Positions 1 to 8,067 of a DNA stretch of 64,000 nt are shown piece after piece (within the stretch, counting starts at the first letter, position 1; each line of letters begins with the position of its first letter). Location of the stretch: the NCBI GenBank assembly GCA_963827135.1, contig CAWGZX010000003.1, positions 124,001 through 188,000 on the forward strand, given 5' to 3'. Both the position numbers and the translations under genes were made by a program. The stretch comes from JAJRAN01 sp963827135 (lineage in GTDB: Archaea; Thermoplasmatota; Thermoplasmata; Methanomassiliicoccales; UBA472). The notes beneath the pieces are model-generated. The model was not told the DNA's origin. It ran no database searches and saw only the letters and a program-made list of their open reading frames with translations.

Positions 1-691
1 CATAAGGACATTCGTCGTCCGAGAAAGGGAGGCAGCGGATCATCGCATAGAGGTAGGATTCCTTCTCCGGTATGGAGCGGAGCGGCTGGATCCGGGGTAT
101 CAGGCCAGGTTGCACCTTCAGGTGAGGACCGAGCCTGGCGAGGCGCTCCACGTCCCCCCGGGTGAAGTTCATGAGGATGGATTGAGCGGTGTCATCGAGA
201 TTCAGGCCAGTGGCGAGGACATCGGCACCGATGTCCCTGGCCACCTTGTTCATGCACCTGCGCCGGATTACGCCGCAATAGGTGCATGGCCCCTTGTCGC
301 CCAGCGTCAAGGCGATCTCGTCCATGGACTTGCCCACCTCATCCTTGAAAGAGATGAAATGGTGCTCGATGCCTAGCATCTCGGTCAGCTCACGAGCCCG
401 CTCCATGGTCCTGGGGCGGTAGCCAGAGATGCCTTCGTCCACGGTTATCGCGACCACGCTCAGGTCTCTGCGCTGCCTGAGCGCTTGAAGGACGATGTAA
501 AGGGCGACCGAGCTGTCCTTTCCACCGGAGAGGGCGACGGCGACCTTGCTCTTGCCGTCCAGGTCTACCTGTTGCCGGATCTCCTTCTTCACCCGGCGCT
601 CCACATACTCGAGGAAGTGCTCCTCGCAAAGGTGCGATCCGTTGTAGCGGACGAACTCCACCGCCTCCTTGGAGCACTTTATGCATTGCAC
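1..691 (-). CDS. ncsA: tRNA 2-thiolation protein, NcsA/TtuA family (3' end outside window)
   Basis: This is an ATP-dependent tRNA thiouridine synthetase of the PP-loop class, which adenylates a uridine and replaces its oxygen with sulfur. About 230 residues are present of a usual 300 or so, because the gene runs off the left edge. Visible features are an N-terminal zinc knuckle (Cys3, Cys6, Cys22, His25), the PP-loop SGGKDS, and the catalytic CTYCG followed by VIRRRC. I chose a GTG start because it begins directly with the zinc knuckle (MQCIKC) and an in-frame stop lies a few codons upstream. TtuA and Ctu1/NcsA share these motifs, so whether the target is U54 or the wobble base is open. It is divergent from rfcS. 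Confidence 0.88.
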   Translation of the reverse strand, partial: MQCIKCSKEAVEFVRYNGSHLCEEHFLEYVERRVKKEIRQQVDLDGKSKVAVALSGGKDSSVALYIVLQALRQRRDLSVVAITVDEGISGYRPRTMERARELTEMLGIEHHFISFKDEVGKSMDEIALTLGDKGPCTYCGVIRRRCMNKVARDIGADVLATGLNLDDTAQSILMNFTRGDVERLARLGPHLKVQPGLIPRIQPLRSIPEKESYLYAMIRCLPFSDDECPY

Positions 692-789
692 GCAGGACCT
701 CAGGCCATGCCTCGATTAAAATCTTGCCTGAGGCGATTCGGATACCATATGCAAAGTGTTAATTCTTACCAGCGCTTTTTCAGCGGACG

Positions 790-1764
790 ATGAAGGAAAC
801 GAAGGAGATTTGGATCGAGAAGTATCGCCCCAGGTCACTCAATGAGGTGGTGGGGCAGAAAGAGATCACCGATCGCCTTCAGTCCTATGTCCGATCGAAG
901 AACCTCCCTCACCTCATGTTCGCCGGCTCTCCAGGAACGGGCAAGACGACCTGTGCCCTGGCGCTGGCCAAGGAGCTTTTTGGGGAGGGGTGGAAGGACA
1001 ACTTCGTGGAGATGAACGCCTCGGACGAGAGGGGAATCGACGTCGTCCGTGGCAAGATCAAAGAGTTCGCCAGGACCTCTCCGATAGGTGGAGCGGGCTT
1101 CAAGATAATCTTCCTGGACGAGGCGGATGCGCTGACCAACGACGCGCAGTCAGCGCTCAGGCGGACCATGGAGAGGTATTCGGCGATCTGCCGCTTCATA
1201 ATCTCCTGCAACTATTCCTCCAAGATCATCGAACCCATCCAATCGAGGTGCGCTGTCTTCCGCTTCCGCCAGTTGAAGATGGAGGATGTGAAGAAGTACC
1301 TGCAGCAGATCGCTAAGGTGGAGAAGTTGGAGGTCGCTGAGGACGCTCTGGATGCCTTGGTCCACGTGGCGAACGGGGACATGAGGAGGGCGGTCAATTC
1401 ATTGCAGGTCGCTGCAGCATTATCAGATAAGATAACAGTGGATGTGGTCTACCAGACCACCGGCACCGCCCACCCCGAGGAGGTCAAGAAGCTCCTGGAG
1501 ACGGCCCTAAAGGGGGACTTCCTCGAGGCCAGGAGCCAATTGGACGAGCTCATGATAACCTATGGGCTCTCGGGCGAGGACGTCATCAGGCAGATCCACA
1601 AACAGTTCTTCGAGCTCAACATCCCGGATATCGAGAAGGTGCGCCTGATCGACAAGACCGGAGAGGTCGAGTTCAGGATCGTCGAGGGCAGCAACGAGCG
1701 CATCCAGCTCGAGGCGTTATTGGCCTATCTCGTCCTGGTGGGGTCCACCACGGTCAAGAGATGA
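790..1764 (+). CDS. rfcS: Replication factor C small subunit
   Basis: This is a clamp-loader ATPase subunit that helps load PCNA at primer-template junctions. The 324-residue length is typical of archaeal RfcS. Walker A (GSPGTGKT) is at about residues 46-53, Walker B (FLDEAD) near 108, sensor 1 (SCN) follows, and the SRC box with the arginine finger is near 152; a C-terminal oligomerisation domain completes the protein. No intein interrupts it. The large subunit is not in this window. It stands alone, divergent from the tRNA thiolase gene, and is followed after about 230 bp by the eL40 gene. Confidence 0.97.
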   Translation: MKETKEIWIEKYRPRSLNEVVGQKEITDRLQSYVRSKNLPHLMFAGSPGTGKTTCALALAKELFGEGWKDNFVEMNASDERGIDVVRGKIKEFARTSPIGGAGFKIIFLDEADALTNDAQSALRRTMERYSAICRFIISCNYSSKIIEPIQSRCAVFRFRQLKMEDVKKYLQQIAKVEKLEVAEDALDALVHVANGDMRRAVNSLQVAAALSDKITVDVVYQTTGTAHPEEVKKLLETALKGDFLEARSQLDELMITYGLSGEDVIRQIHKQFFELNIPDIEKVRLIDKTGEVEFRIVEGSNERIQLEALLAYLVLVGSTTVKR

Positions 1765-1950
1765 AATCGTCCACGATTCTACCATATCAAAGAACGCCTC
1801 TTCCGTCTGGGCCAGGGAAGAAATGGAGCCTACCGGAGCTTTGGCCTCCTAGGAAAACAGGCTGGCGAAGAGCGAGATTGGCGAGGCGAGCTACCTCCAC
1901 CTCGCAGGATCATCATGGATTGAGGACCAGAAGGCCGCTACTCTACCAAC

Positions 1951-1960
1951 ATTTTTATAT
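1951..1960 (+). promoter_or_regulatory. TATA box for rpl40e
   Basis: An A/T block, atttttatat, begins 42 bp before the eL40 start codon in otherwise GC-rich DNA. This fits an archaeal TATA element with transcription starting a few bases before the ATG. The remaining DNA between rfcS and this site (1765-1950) shows no gene that I can support. Confidence 0.6.
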
Positions 1961-1992
1961 TCCCTCCTTATTCCCACGGCAGAGGAATCATT

Positions 1993-2142
1993 ATGGCACG
2001 ATTCAAGGAGGCCGACGCTAGGCTCCTAAACAAGATGATCTGCATGAACTGCTACGCGAGGAACGCCCCAAAGGCCACCCGCTGCAGGAAGTGTGGGTAC
2101 AAGAATCTCCGCGCCAAGGCGAAGGAGAGCAGGAAGGCCTAG
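1993..2142 (+). CDS. rpl40e: Large ribosomal subunit protein eL40
   Basis: This is a 49-residue ribosomal protein of the archaeal and eukaryotic large subunit, without the ubiquitin fusion seen in eukaryotes. The sequence starts MARFKEADARLLNKMICMNC and contains the four-cysteine zinc knuckle (CMNC then CRKC) within a strongly basic chain ending in ESRKA. The length matches archaeal eL40, which is normally about 48-52 residues. It is too short for most ORF callers. It appears to be a single-gene unit with its own TATA box. Confidence 0.95.
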   Translation: MARFKEADARLLNKMICMNCYARNAPKATRCRKCGYKNLRAKAKESRKA

Positions 2143-2278
2143 GCCTTCGACCAATTCTTTCCGCTCATATCCCTTTCACTTCTGATATCCGGTCCGTTCG
2201 GCTTGGATATCAATCCCGCGACTCGCATGGATATGTTTTTTATGCCATCGCTCAATCTAGTCGTAACCTAGCTCGGCA

Positions 2279-3271
2279 ATGGAGGTAGTTCAAATCAAGA
2301 AGGTCCTGGTGGTCGATGACAATCCCGATGTTCTAGCCATAGTCTCCGAGCTAGTCTCCGCCTCAGGATACCAAGCGATCACCGCCAGTGGAGGCAAGGA
2401 GGCGATAGAGAAAGCCAAGTCCGAGCTTCCTAACCTGATACTGCTCGACATCAACATGCCCGACATCGACGGTTGGAGCGTTCTGCGCAACCTTAAGGAG
2501 GAAGGCCTCACCAATAAGATCAAGGTGATGATGCTCACCGCCTACACCGACATCGGAACGGACATCTTCGGGCTGCAGGACGTCGTCTCGGGCTACGTCC
2601 GCAAGCCATTCTCCAACACCGAGCTCTCGGATAAGATCAAGGAGCTGGTCGAGACCGAGGAGGTCGTCATTAAGCCTTCGACCCCCGAACCTGAGAAGAA
2701 AGGCTTCTTCGACAAGCTCCTCGGCAGGAAGAAGGAGACCCCGGGCGGCATGGAGAAGGCACAGAAGACCGCCATGAAGTTCGAGCTGAGGAAGGGGTAT
2801 GGCTACATCGTCAAGGAGACGAAGCCAGAGAGGTGCTTCGAGATCTTCGTGGACCAGGTCACTCACAACATCCAAGGGCTTTGCATCACCCGCGAGCACC
2901 CCGGCATAATCCGGAAGAAGTGGGGGCTGGAGAAGACGCCCATCATCTGGCTTTCCAACCAGCTGGGCCGAGTCTACGTCAACCCGACCAACATCGGCAT
3001 ACTATCGGACACGATCATCCGCTTCATCGAGAAGTCCGGTGACAGCGTGGTAATGATCGACGGCATCGAGTTCCTCATCGTGAACAACGACTTCGAGAAG
3101 GTGCTGCGCATGGTGCACCACATCGCCGAGGCGACGATGGAGTACAAGTGCCGGCTCATCATCTCCGTCGACCCTAGGACCCTGGACATCAGGCAAATGG
3201 CCTTGCTGGAGAGGAACATGGAGATAATCGACGCCATGTCCTCCCAGACTGCAGTGAAACCTATTAGGTAG
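2279..3271 (+). CDS. Response regulator: receiver domain plus DUF835
   Basis: This is a two-component-type protein of 330 residues. Residues 7-125 form a CheY-like receiver with the acidic pair Asp13/Asp14, phospho-acceptor Asp57 (ILLDINMPD), a conserved Thr in MMLTAY and the Lys of KPFS. A charged linker (130-175) leads to a DUF835 domain (about 178-310), a module common in euryarchaeal signalling proteins and of uncertain function. There is no DNA-binding domain, so output is probably by protein-protein contact. No histidine kinase is adjacent. A T-rich stretch about 45 bp upstream (near 2235) could be its TATA box. Confidence 0.88.
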   Translation: MEVVQIKKVLVVDDNPDVLAIVSELVSASGYQAITASGGKEAIEKAKSELPNLILLDINMPDIDGWSVLRNLKEEGLTNKIKVMMLTAYTDIGTDIFGLQDVVSGYVRKPFSNTELSDKIKELVETEEVVIKPSTPEPEKKGFFDKLLGRKKETPGGMEKAQKTAMKFELRKGYGYIVKETKPERCFEIFVDQVTHNIQGLCITREHPGIIRKKWGLEKTPIIWLSNQLGRVYVNPTNIGILSDTIIRFIEKSGDSVVMIDGIEFLIVNNDFEKVLRMVHHIAEATMEYKCRLIISVDPRTLDIRQMALLERNMEIIDAMSSQTAVKPIR

Positions 3272-3308
3272 GAATTGGATTCCTCCCCGTCCATAGTCCT
3301 AGGAGAGG

Positions 3309-4601
3309 ATGTTTCTGTCAAGTTCGAAGATAGTCGAGGTCAAAGCAAGAGAGGTTCTCGATTCCCGAGGCAACCCGACCGTGGAGGCAGAGGTGCGCAC
3401 CGCTTCCTTCAAGGTGACGGCGATCGCGCCATCCGGAGCCTCTACTGGCACGCATGAGGTGCTCGAGCTAAGGGACGGCGGTTCAAGGTTCATGGGGAAG
3501 GGGGTCCTGAAGGCCGTCGATAACGTCAACAAGAGGATCGCCCCCAGGCTCAAGGGCCATAATGTGGAGGACTTGGCGGCGATCGACAGGATCATGATCG
3601 AGCTGGACGGGACCCCGAACAAATCGGTCCTGGGCGGGAACGCGGTGGTCGCCGTCTCCTTGGCGGCGGCGAAGGCCGGCGCCCTCTCCAAAGGGGTCGA
3701 GCTGTATGAGCATCTAGGGCCAGGGAGCCGGACCCTGCCCATCCCGATGATGAACATCATCAATGGAGGGAAGCACGCTGGCACCGGTCTTGCCATCCAG
3801 GAGTTCATGGTGGTGCCGGCCGGGGCGAAATGCTTCGCCGAAGCCCTGCGCATGGGCGCCGAGGTCTATCACAGTCTCAAGGGCATCCTGAGAGAGGTCT
3901 ATGGGCCTAGCGCCATCAACATCGGGGACGAGGGCGGCTTCGCGCCCCCATTCGAGACTTCGCAGCAGGCCATGGACACCATCGTCAAGGCCATCGAGAA
4001 GGCCGGCTATGTCCCGGGAAAGGAGGTCTTTCTCGCGCTGGACTGTGCGGCCTCCGAGTTCTGCAACCAGGGCGTCTACAGCCTGGACAAGAGGCGGATC
4101 GGCCCGGTGGACCTAATGGAGACCTACTTCTCCTGGGTCAAGCACTATCCGATCGTCAGCATCGAGGACCCATTCCACGAAGAGGCGCTGGACATGATGG
4201 CCTTGATCACCCTCAGGCTCGGCCATAAGGTGCAGATCGTCGGGGACGACATGTTCGTCACCAATGTGGAGAGGATCAAGAAGGCCATCGAGAGGGAGGC
4301 GGGGAACGCCACCCTCCTCAAGGTCAACCAGGTCGGGAGCGTGAGCGAGGCCATGGCCGCGGCCAAGCTCTCATTCGACAACGGATACCGGGTCGTGGTC
4401 AGTCACCGCTCCGGCGAGACCGAGGACACCTTCATCGCGGACCTGGCCGTGGCATTAGGATGCGGCCAGATCAAGACCGGAGCGCCAGCTAGGGGGGAGC
4501 GCACCTCCAAGTACAACCGCCTGCTGCGCATCGAGGAGGAGCTGGGCTCCAAGGCCAAGTTCCCCGGCGCAGCCTTCTACGCCAAGAAGAGCAAGGGGTG
4601 A
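3309..4601 (+). CDS. eno: Enolase
   Basis: This is phosphopyruvate hydratase, which interconverts 2-phosphoglycerate and phosphoenolpyruvate in the cytoplasm; it needs magnesium. The 430 residues match the family. The N-terminal DSRGNPTVE signature, the GDEGGFAPP loop, the metal ligands in SIEDPF and VGDDMF, the catalytic Lys in LLKVNQVGS and the SHRSGETED loop are all present, so the enzyme should be active. It is co-directional with the nicotinate phosphoribosyltransferase gene, whose start lies 8 bp after the enolase stop, and the two may share a transcript. Confidence 0.97.
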   Translation: MFLSSSKIVEVKAREVLDSRGNPTVEAEVRTASFKVTAIAPSGASTGTHEVLELRDGGSRFMGKGVLKAVDNVNKRIAPRLKGHNVEDLAAIDRIMIELDGTPNKSVLGGNAVVAVSLAAAKAGALSKGVELYEHLGPGSRTLPIPMMNIINGGKHAGTGLAIQEFMVVPAGAKCFAEALRMGAEVYHSLKGILREVYGPSAINIGDEGGFAPPFETSQQAMDTIVKAIEKAGYVPGKEVFLALDCAASEFCNQGVYSLDKRRIGPVDLMETYFSWVKHYPIVSIEDPFHEEALDMMALITLRLGHKVQIVGDDMFVTNVERIKKAIEREAGNATLLKVNQVGSVSEAMAAAKLSFDNGYRVVVSHRSGETEDTFIADLAVALGCGQIKTGAPARGERTSKYNRLLRIEEELGSKAKFPGAAFYAKKSKG

Positions 4602-4609
4602 GACGAGCC

Positions 4610-5818
4610 ATGTCCGGTCCCTCTCGCAAAGGGAGGAGCTTCTTCTCCGCCAGCGACGACGAGATCTTGGCAGGAAGGACGACCGACGTCTACTTCTCCA
4701 GGACCATGGAGATACTCAAGGCCAAGGGCATGTTGGGCGAGAGGGCCCTGGCAGAGTTCACGGCCGGGGGGCTGCCGCGCTCCTGGCCCTGGGGCGTGCT
4801 CTGCGGCGTCGAGGAGGTTCTCCGTCTCTTCGAAGGAAGGGACGTCACCATCTCTGGCCTTCCTGAGGGCACGGTCTTCAAGCCCCGGTCCTTCTCTGGG
4901 CTGAGGGTCCCGGTGATGACCATCGAGGGGCCTTACTCCGAGTACTGCATCTACGAGACGCCCGCCCTCGGGTTCCTCTGCCATTCATCAGGTGTTGCCA
5001 CGATGTCCGCCCGCGCCCGCATCGCCTCCAAGGACCGGACGCTGCTGTCCTTCGGCGTCCGGCGCATGCACCCTTCCATCTCCCCCATGCTGGACCGTTC
5101 GGCCTACATCGGCGGCTGCGATTCCGTCTCCTCCCTGCTTGGGGCGGAGCTCATCGGAGCGCAGGCCTCGGGCACCATGCCTCACGCCCTGGTGGTCATG
5201 TTCGGCGACCAGAAGCTGGCCTTCGAGGCCTTCGATGAGTTCGTGGACCCCATGGTGCCCAGGGTGGCCTTGGTCGACACCTATTCCGACGAGAAGGCCG
5301 AGGCCATCATGGCCGCGGAGGTCATGAAGGACCTTTACGCCGTGAGGCTGGACACTCCCGCCTCCAGGCGCGGCTCCATGACCGACCTCATCCGCGAGGT
5401 GCGCTGGGAGCTGGACGTGCGGGGCTTCAAGAAGGTGAAGATCTTCGTCTCTGGCGGGCTGGACGATAGGTCCATACCGGAGCTGGTGGCCGCCGGGGCT
5501 GACGGATTCGGGGTGGGAACGAGCATCTGCAACGCCCCCACCATCGACTTCGCATTGGATATCGTGGAGAGGGACGGAAGGCCGGTGGCCAAGCGCGGCA
5601 AGCTGGGCGGAAGGAAGTTCGCCTACCGCTGCGAGGAGTGCCTGGAATGGGAGGTCCTGCCGGCGAAGAAGGACTCCCTGACCTGCCCGGCATGCGGAAG
5701 CCGCATGGAGCTGGCGGAGAGGGAGCTGATGGTCCGAGGCAAGCGCATTTCGGACGAGAGGAGCCCCAAGGACATCCGCGCGAAGGTCCTGGAGCAGATC
5801 GTCAAGTTGAGGCTTTGA
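4610..5818 (+). CDS. pncB: Nicotinate phosphoribosyltransferase
   Basis: This enzyme transfers phosphoribose from PRPP to nicotinate, the entry step for NAD salvage. The ORF can be read from a GTG overlapping the enolase stop, but the ATG at 4610 sits 9 bases after a GGGGTGA ribosome-binding site, so I prefer it (402 residues). The TIM-barrel core ends with FVSGGLDD and GADGFGVGTS, the phosphate-binding loop. A zinc-ribbon tail follows (CEEC then CPAC, about residues 340-365), as in archaeal members. It is translated just ahead of the OsmC gene. Confidence 0.9.
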   Translation: MSGPSRKGRSFFSASDDEILAGRTTDVYFSRTMEILKAKGMLGERALAEFTAGGLPRSWPWGVLCGVEEVLRLFEGRDVTISGLPEGTVFKPRSFSGLRVPVMTIEGPYSEYCIYETPALGFLCHSSGVATMSARARIASKDRTLLSFGVRRMHPSISPMLDRSAYIGGCDSVSSLLGAELIGAQASGTMPHALVVMFGDQKLAFEAFDEFVDPMVPRVALVDTYSDEKAEAIMAAEVMKDLYAVRLDTPASRRGSMTDLIREVRWELDVRGFKKVKIFVSGGLDDRSIPELVAAGADGFGVGTSICNAPTIDFALDIVERDGRPVAKRGKLGGRKFAYRCEECLEWEVLPAKKDSLTCPACGSRMELAERELMVRGKRISDERSPKDIRAKVLEQIVKLRL

Positions 5819-5827
5819 GGTGAGGAG

Positions 5828-6274
5828 ATGGAGGAAGGCGAGTTCAAGGTCCACATCGAGCCGATCGATGGCTACGAGTTCAAGGTGAAATTCAGCAAGG
5901 AGTGTCTTACCGAGCTCATCATGGACGAGCCAGCGCCCTTGGGAAAGGGGGAGCACCCCAACGCCGGGCTTCTGCTCGCCGCGGCGGTAGGCAACTGCCT
6001 CTGCGCCTCACTGACCTACTGCCTTACCAGGGCCAGGGCGGAGGTAAAAGGAGTGTCGGCGGACGTCTTCACGACCTTGGGAAGGAACGAGCGCGGGCGG
6101 CTGCGGATCACGTCCATTCGTATCCAACTGCACCCCGAGCTGAACGACCCGAGGAAGCTGGAGAGATGCCGCGAGGTGTTCGAGGACTTCTGCATCGTGA
6201 CGCAGAGCGTCCGAGAGGGGATACCCGTGCAAGTAGAGGTCGAGACCCCAGCTGGTGCTCCTCGAAGTAGTTAG
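5828..6274 (+). CDS. OsmC/Ohr family protein
   Basis: A 148-residue OsmC-fold protein. Members of this family reduce organic hydroperoxides with two active-site cysteines. Here the candidate pair lies in NCLCAS (about residues 57-60, on the central helix) and in EDFCIVTQSV (about 119); the second segment is the classic OsmC C-terminal signature ending in REGIPV. A GAGGTGAGGAG ribosome-binding site precedes the ATG, 10 bp after pncB, so it is probably co-transcribed with it. Its 3' end is overlapped on the opposite strand by the nucleotidyltransferase ORF. Confidence 0.85.
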   Translation: MEEGEFKVHIEPIDGYEFKVKFSKECLTELIMDEPAPLGKGEHPNAGLLLAAAVGNCLCASLTYCLTRARAEVKGVSADVFTTLGRNERGRLRITSIRIQLHPELNDPRKLERCREVFEDFCIVTQSVREGIPVQVEVETPAGAPRSS

Positions 6275-6704
6275 CGAGGGCGGACCTCCAATCGGGGCTT
6301 TCCGGGGTCCAGATGAGCAGCACAGGGTCCATGGGGAAGAGCAGGTCCCTCTGGTACTCCTCCAGGGAAGGGCAGATATTGATGTCGATGCTGCGCTCCG
6401 CGTTCTGCTTGAGCGCATGCCGTAGATGCGATGGCGACCTTCGCATCTCCCAGAGCCTCCAATGCACGTCCCCTTTGGCCCCGACCATCTCGTACATCTT
6501 GAGGGTCAGGTCGGAGTCGTAGATCAACAGAAGGTCGATGTCCTTGGGGTGGTCCTTGTTGCGCAGGAACCCACCAAAGAGGTGAACCTCCTTAATGGCC
6601 ATTGGCAGGTGTCCATGATCCACCCTGTCCATCACGCGCACCAGCTTCTTGTAGAGCCAGCGTCTCCTCTTACTGAGGAAGATGAGCCCCCTTCCCCGAG
6701 GCAT
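6108..6704 (-). CDS. Nucleotidyltransferase-domain protein
   Basis: The first 140 residues or so form a minimal nucleotidyltransferase fold with a GGF motif followed by KDIDLLLIYDSD, the paired acidic residues that bind metal in pol-beta-like enzymes, and a later third acidic residue (SIDINI). The substrate is unknown. The last 55 residues or so, after YFEEHQLG, are arginine/serine-rich and lie antisense to the OsmC gene for 167 bp, so the true C-terminus may differ: a lost stop codon or a small frameshift near 6275 would explain it. It is convergent with OsmC. Confidence 0.7.
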   Translation of the reverse strand: MPRGRGLIFLSKRRRWLYKKLVRVMDRVDHGHLPMAIKEVHLFGGFLRNKDHPKDIDLLLIYDSDLTLKMYEMVGAKGDVHWRLWEMRRSPSHLRHALKQNAERSIDINICPSLEEYQRDLLFPMDPVLLIWTPESPDWRSALANYFEEHQLGSRPLLARVSPLGRSASRCRSPRTPRGISPASSGRSARGAVGYEWT

Positions 6705-6769
6705 ACGGTTATGATTTGTCGGCCGAGGAAGAAGTAACTTTCTATCCCAGCCGCGAAGAATGCGAATCT

Positions 6770-7003
6770 CTAGCCCTTGACGGTGCCGACCACCGGGAAC
6801 CGTTCCAGCACGTCGTCCTCATGCGGCGCGTCGACGATCTCCTTGGTCAGGTCTCCTCCGGCCACGTGCATCCCTTGGTGCTCTCCCCCTTCCCAGAGGG
6901 AGCTGTTGCTCAGGTCGTAGACCTTCCCCTTATGGGCTACGTACATGGGCATCCCGCCCTTGCCGTTGCACTTTACCAGCTCCGCCGTGGTGAACTCCTT
7001 CAT
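6770..7003 (-). CDS. Small cytochrome b5-like heme/steroid-binding protein
   Basis: A 77-residue single-domain protein of the cytochrome b5 fold. It begins with KEFTTAELVKCNGKGG, followed by the family signature MYVAHKGKVYDLSNS; the loop EHQGMHVAGGD and the later DAPHEDD carry the histidines expected to ligate heme or shape the ligand pocket. It has no signal peptide or membrane anchor, so it is probably cytoplasmic. Such free b5-like domains occur in anaerobic archaea and bacteria, where their partners are unknown. It is preceded on its own strand by a decayed regulator region rather than by another gene. Confidence 0.8.
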   Translation of the reverse strand: MKEFTTAELVKCNGKGGMPMYVAHKGKVYDLSNSSLWEGGEHQGMHVAGGDLTKEIVDAPHEDDVLERFPVVGTVKG

Positions 7004-7080
7004 GCTCCAGGATTGCCTTCAGCGATTAGATAATTTCCGCCCCTTACTCAACCTTCATCCTCCGCCAATAGATAGGGGCC

Positions 7081-7284
7081 ATGCTCGATGAAGGGGACTT
7101 CGCCATCCTCAGGTGCCTGGAGGAGGACTCGAGCGCACCACCAAGGCCATCTCGGAGGGTCGGCATCCCCAGGGCTCATGGAGGACTTCGAGGCGCCGAT
7201 CATGACAGCATCCGCGAGGTCGAAGGGGTCAGCCGCACCTTGACCCGCGCTTCCTTCGCGCTGACCAGGGGGCAAGGCCGTTAA
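7081..7284 (+). pseudogene. Remnant of an Lrp/AsnC-type regulator
   Basis: The open frame starts LDEGDFAILRCLEEDS, which is the first helix of the Lrp/AsnC winged helix. The next helix (TTKAISE) is readable only in another frame before the first frame resumes at RVGIPR. Only about 10 codons later comes IREVEGVSRTLT, which matches the last strand and helix of the Lrp ligand-binding (RAM) domain. The protein is therefore missing roughly half of the normal 150 residues and contains indels. I read this as a degraded gene; chance similarity is possible because the segments are short. Confidence 0.5.
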
Positions 7285-7759
7285 CCAGGTGGGCTCTGGC
7301 AGACGTTGGACGGCGGCCATCCATCGGCCGAAATCGAGAAACGTGCATCCAATCGGCCAGGTGCCAGATAATTATCCCCTGTCGACCTATCGAATTGTTT
7401 CATTGATGATGCTCTTTTCCATGCATCGCATGACGTCCGTCTGACACTGAACGTCGGACATCTGGATGGGCGGACGGAGAGCTTGCGAAACGTTTAAGTC
7501 GGTACTCCTGATTATGCTTTTTAGCTCGGGGAGATGCACGGCAAAGCCTGATCCGCCAGTTACAAAGGCAGGGATGGGGCAGATAGACTGGCATGCGCAT
7601 TTTCACCGAAGTGGGGGAATTAGATTGCATAGTACAAGGCAACTAGCGGAGGCTCTGACGGGTCGCGAGGCTCGGCTGACAGGCGACTCGTTGGGCGGAG
7701 CTAGGGCATTCAGGAGCGATCTGGCATATGGTAGAGGCAACGTTCCAGTTCGCTCGCAA
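7285..7759. other. Intergenic stretch with no supported gene
   Basis: About 475 bp between the Lrp remnant and the zinc-ribbon gene. A TATA-like gtttaag sits at about 7490-7496 and a second, catatgg, at about 7725, the latter suitably placed for the gene starting at 7760. The plus-strand frame is open from 7466 into that gene but its upstream 98 codons look like random GC-rich translation. A structured RNA between 7500 and 7720 cannot be excluded, but I match it to no known class. Confidence 0.5.
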
Positions 7760-7966
7760 ATGTCACAGCTGTTCGGGGAATCCCCCAAACGCAAGGTCCT
7801 TTGCACTTGCGGTGCCATCGCAGAGGTGGACCAAGGCATCGCCGCTAAGAAGAAAGCATTGGGGAAGGCCATGGAATGCCGTAACTGCCGCAACGAGAGG
7901 ATCGCCCGCGAGCGAGAGGAGCTGGAGCGGCACTTCTCTGGTGAGGACGGAGAAGAAGAGGAGTGA
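7760..7966 (+). CDS. Small zinc-ribbon-like protein of unknown function
   Basis: A 68-residue hydrophilic protein. I place the start at the ATG giving MSQLFGESPKRK; the frame is open further upstream, but that part has no protein-like character. A CTC pair near residue 16 and a CRNC pair near residue 40 resemble a two-knuckle zinc ribbon, followed by a highly charged helix (RIAREREELERHF) and an acidic tail (GEDGEEEE). This layout is seen in small archaeal nucleic-acid or adaptor proteins, but I do not recognise the family. It precedes the CobW-type GTPase by about 100 bp. Confidence 0.55.
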   Translation: MSQLFGESPKRKVLCTCGAIAEVDQGIAAKKKALGKAMECRNCRNERIAREREELERHFSGEDGEEEE

Positions 7967-8067
7967 TGAGCGCTCCTTCGATTTAGCTTCGAATCCCCTG
8001 GTCGGAAACTGCTCACTTTTAAATAGAGTCGTCCTGATGGCATTGCTCAAATGCCGAGGCTGTACCA

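Noticed and set aside
7400..7460. Possible C/D-box small RNA (tgatga and ctga elements)
   Set aside because: Only generic short motifs match; no clear C'/D' pair or terminal stem is present.
7500..7720. Possible TPP-type riboswitch (cctgatcc and later ggcaggga)
   Set aside because: The order and spacing of the conserved TPP elements are not met, the ctgaga box is absent, and the downstream genes are not thiamin-related.
7466..7759. N-terminal extension of the zinc-ribbon protein
   Set aside because: The frame is open but the translation is unstructured GC-rich sequence and a TATA-like element lies immediately upstream of the internal ATG.
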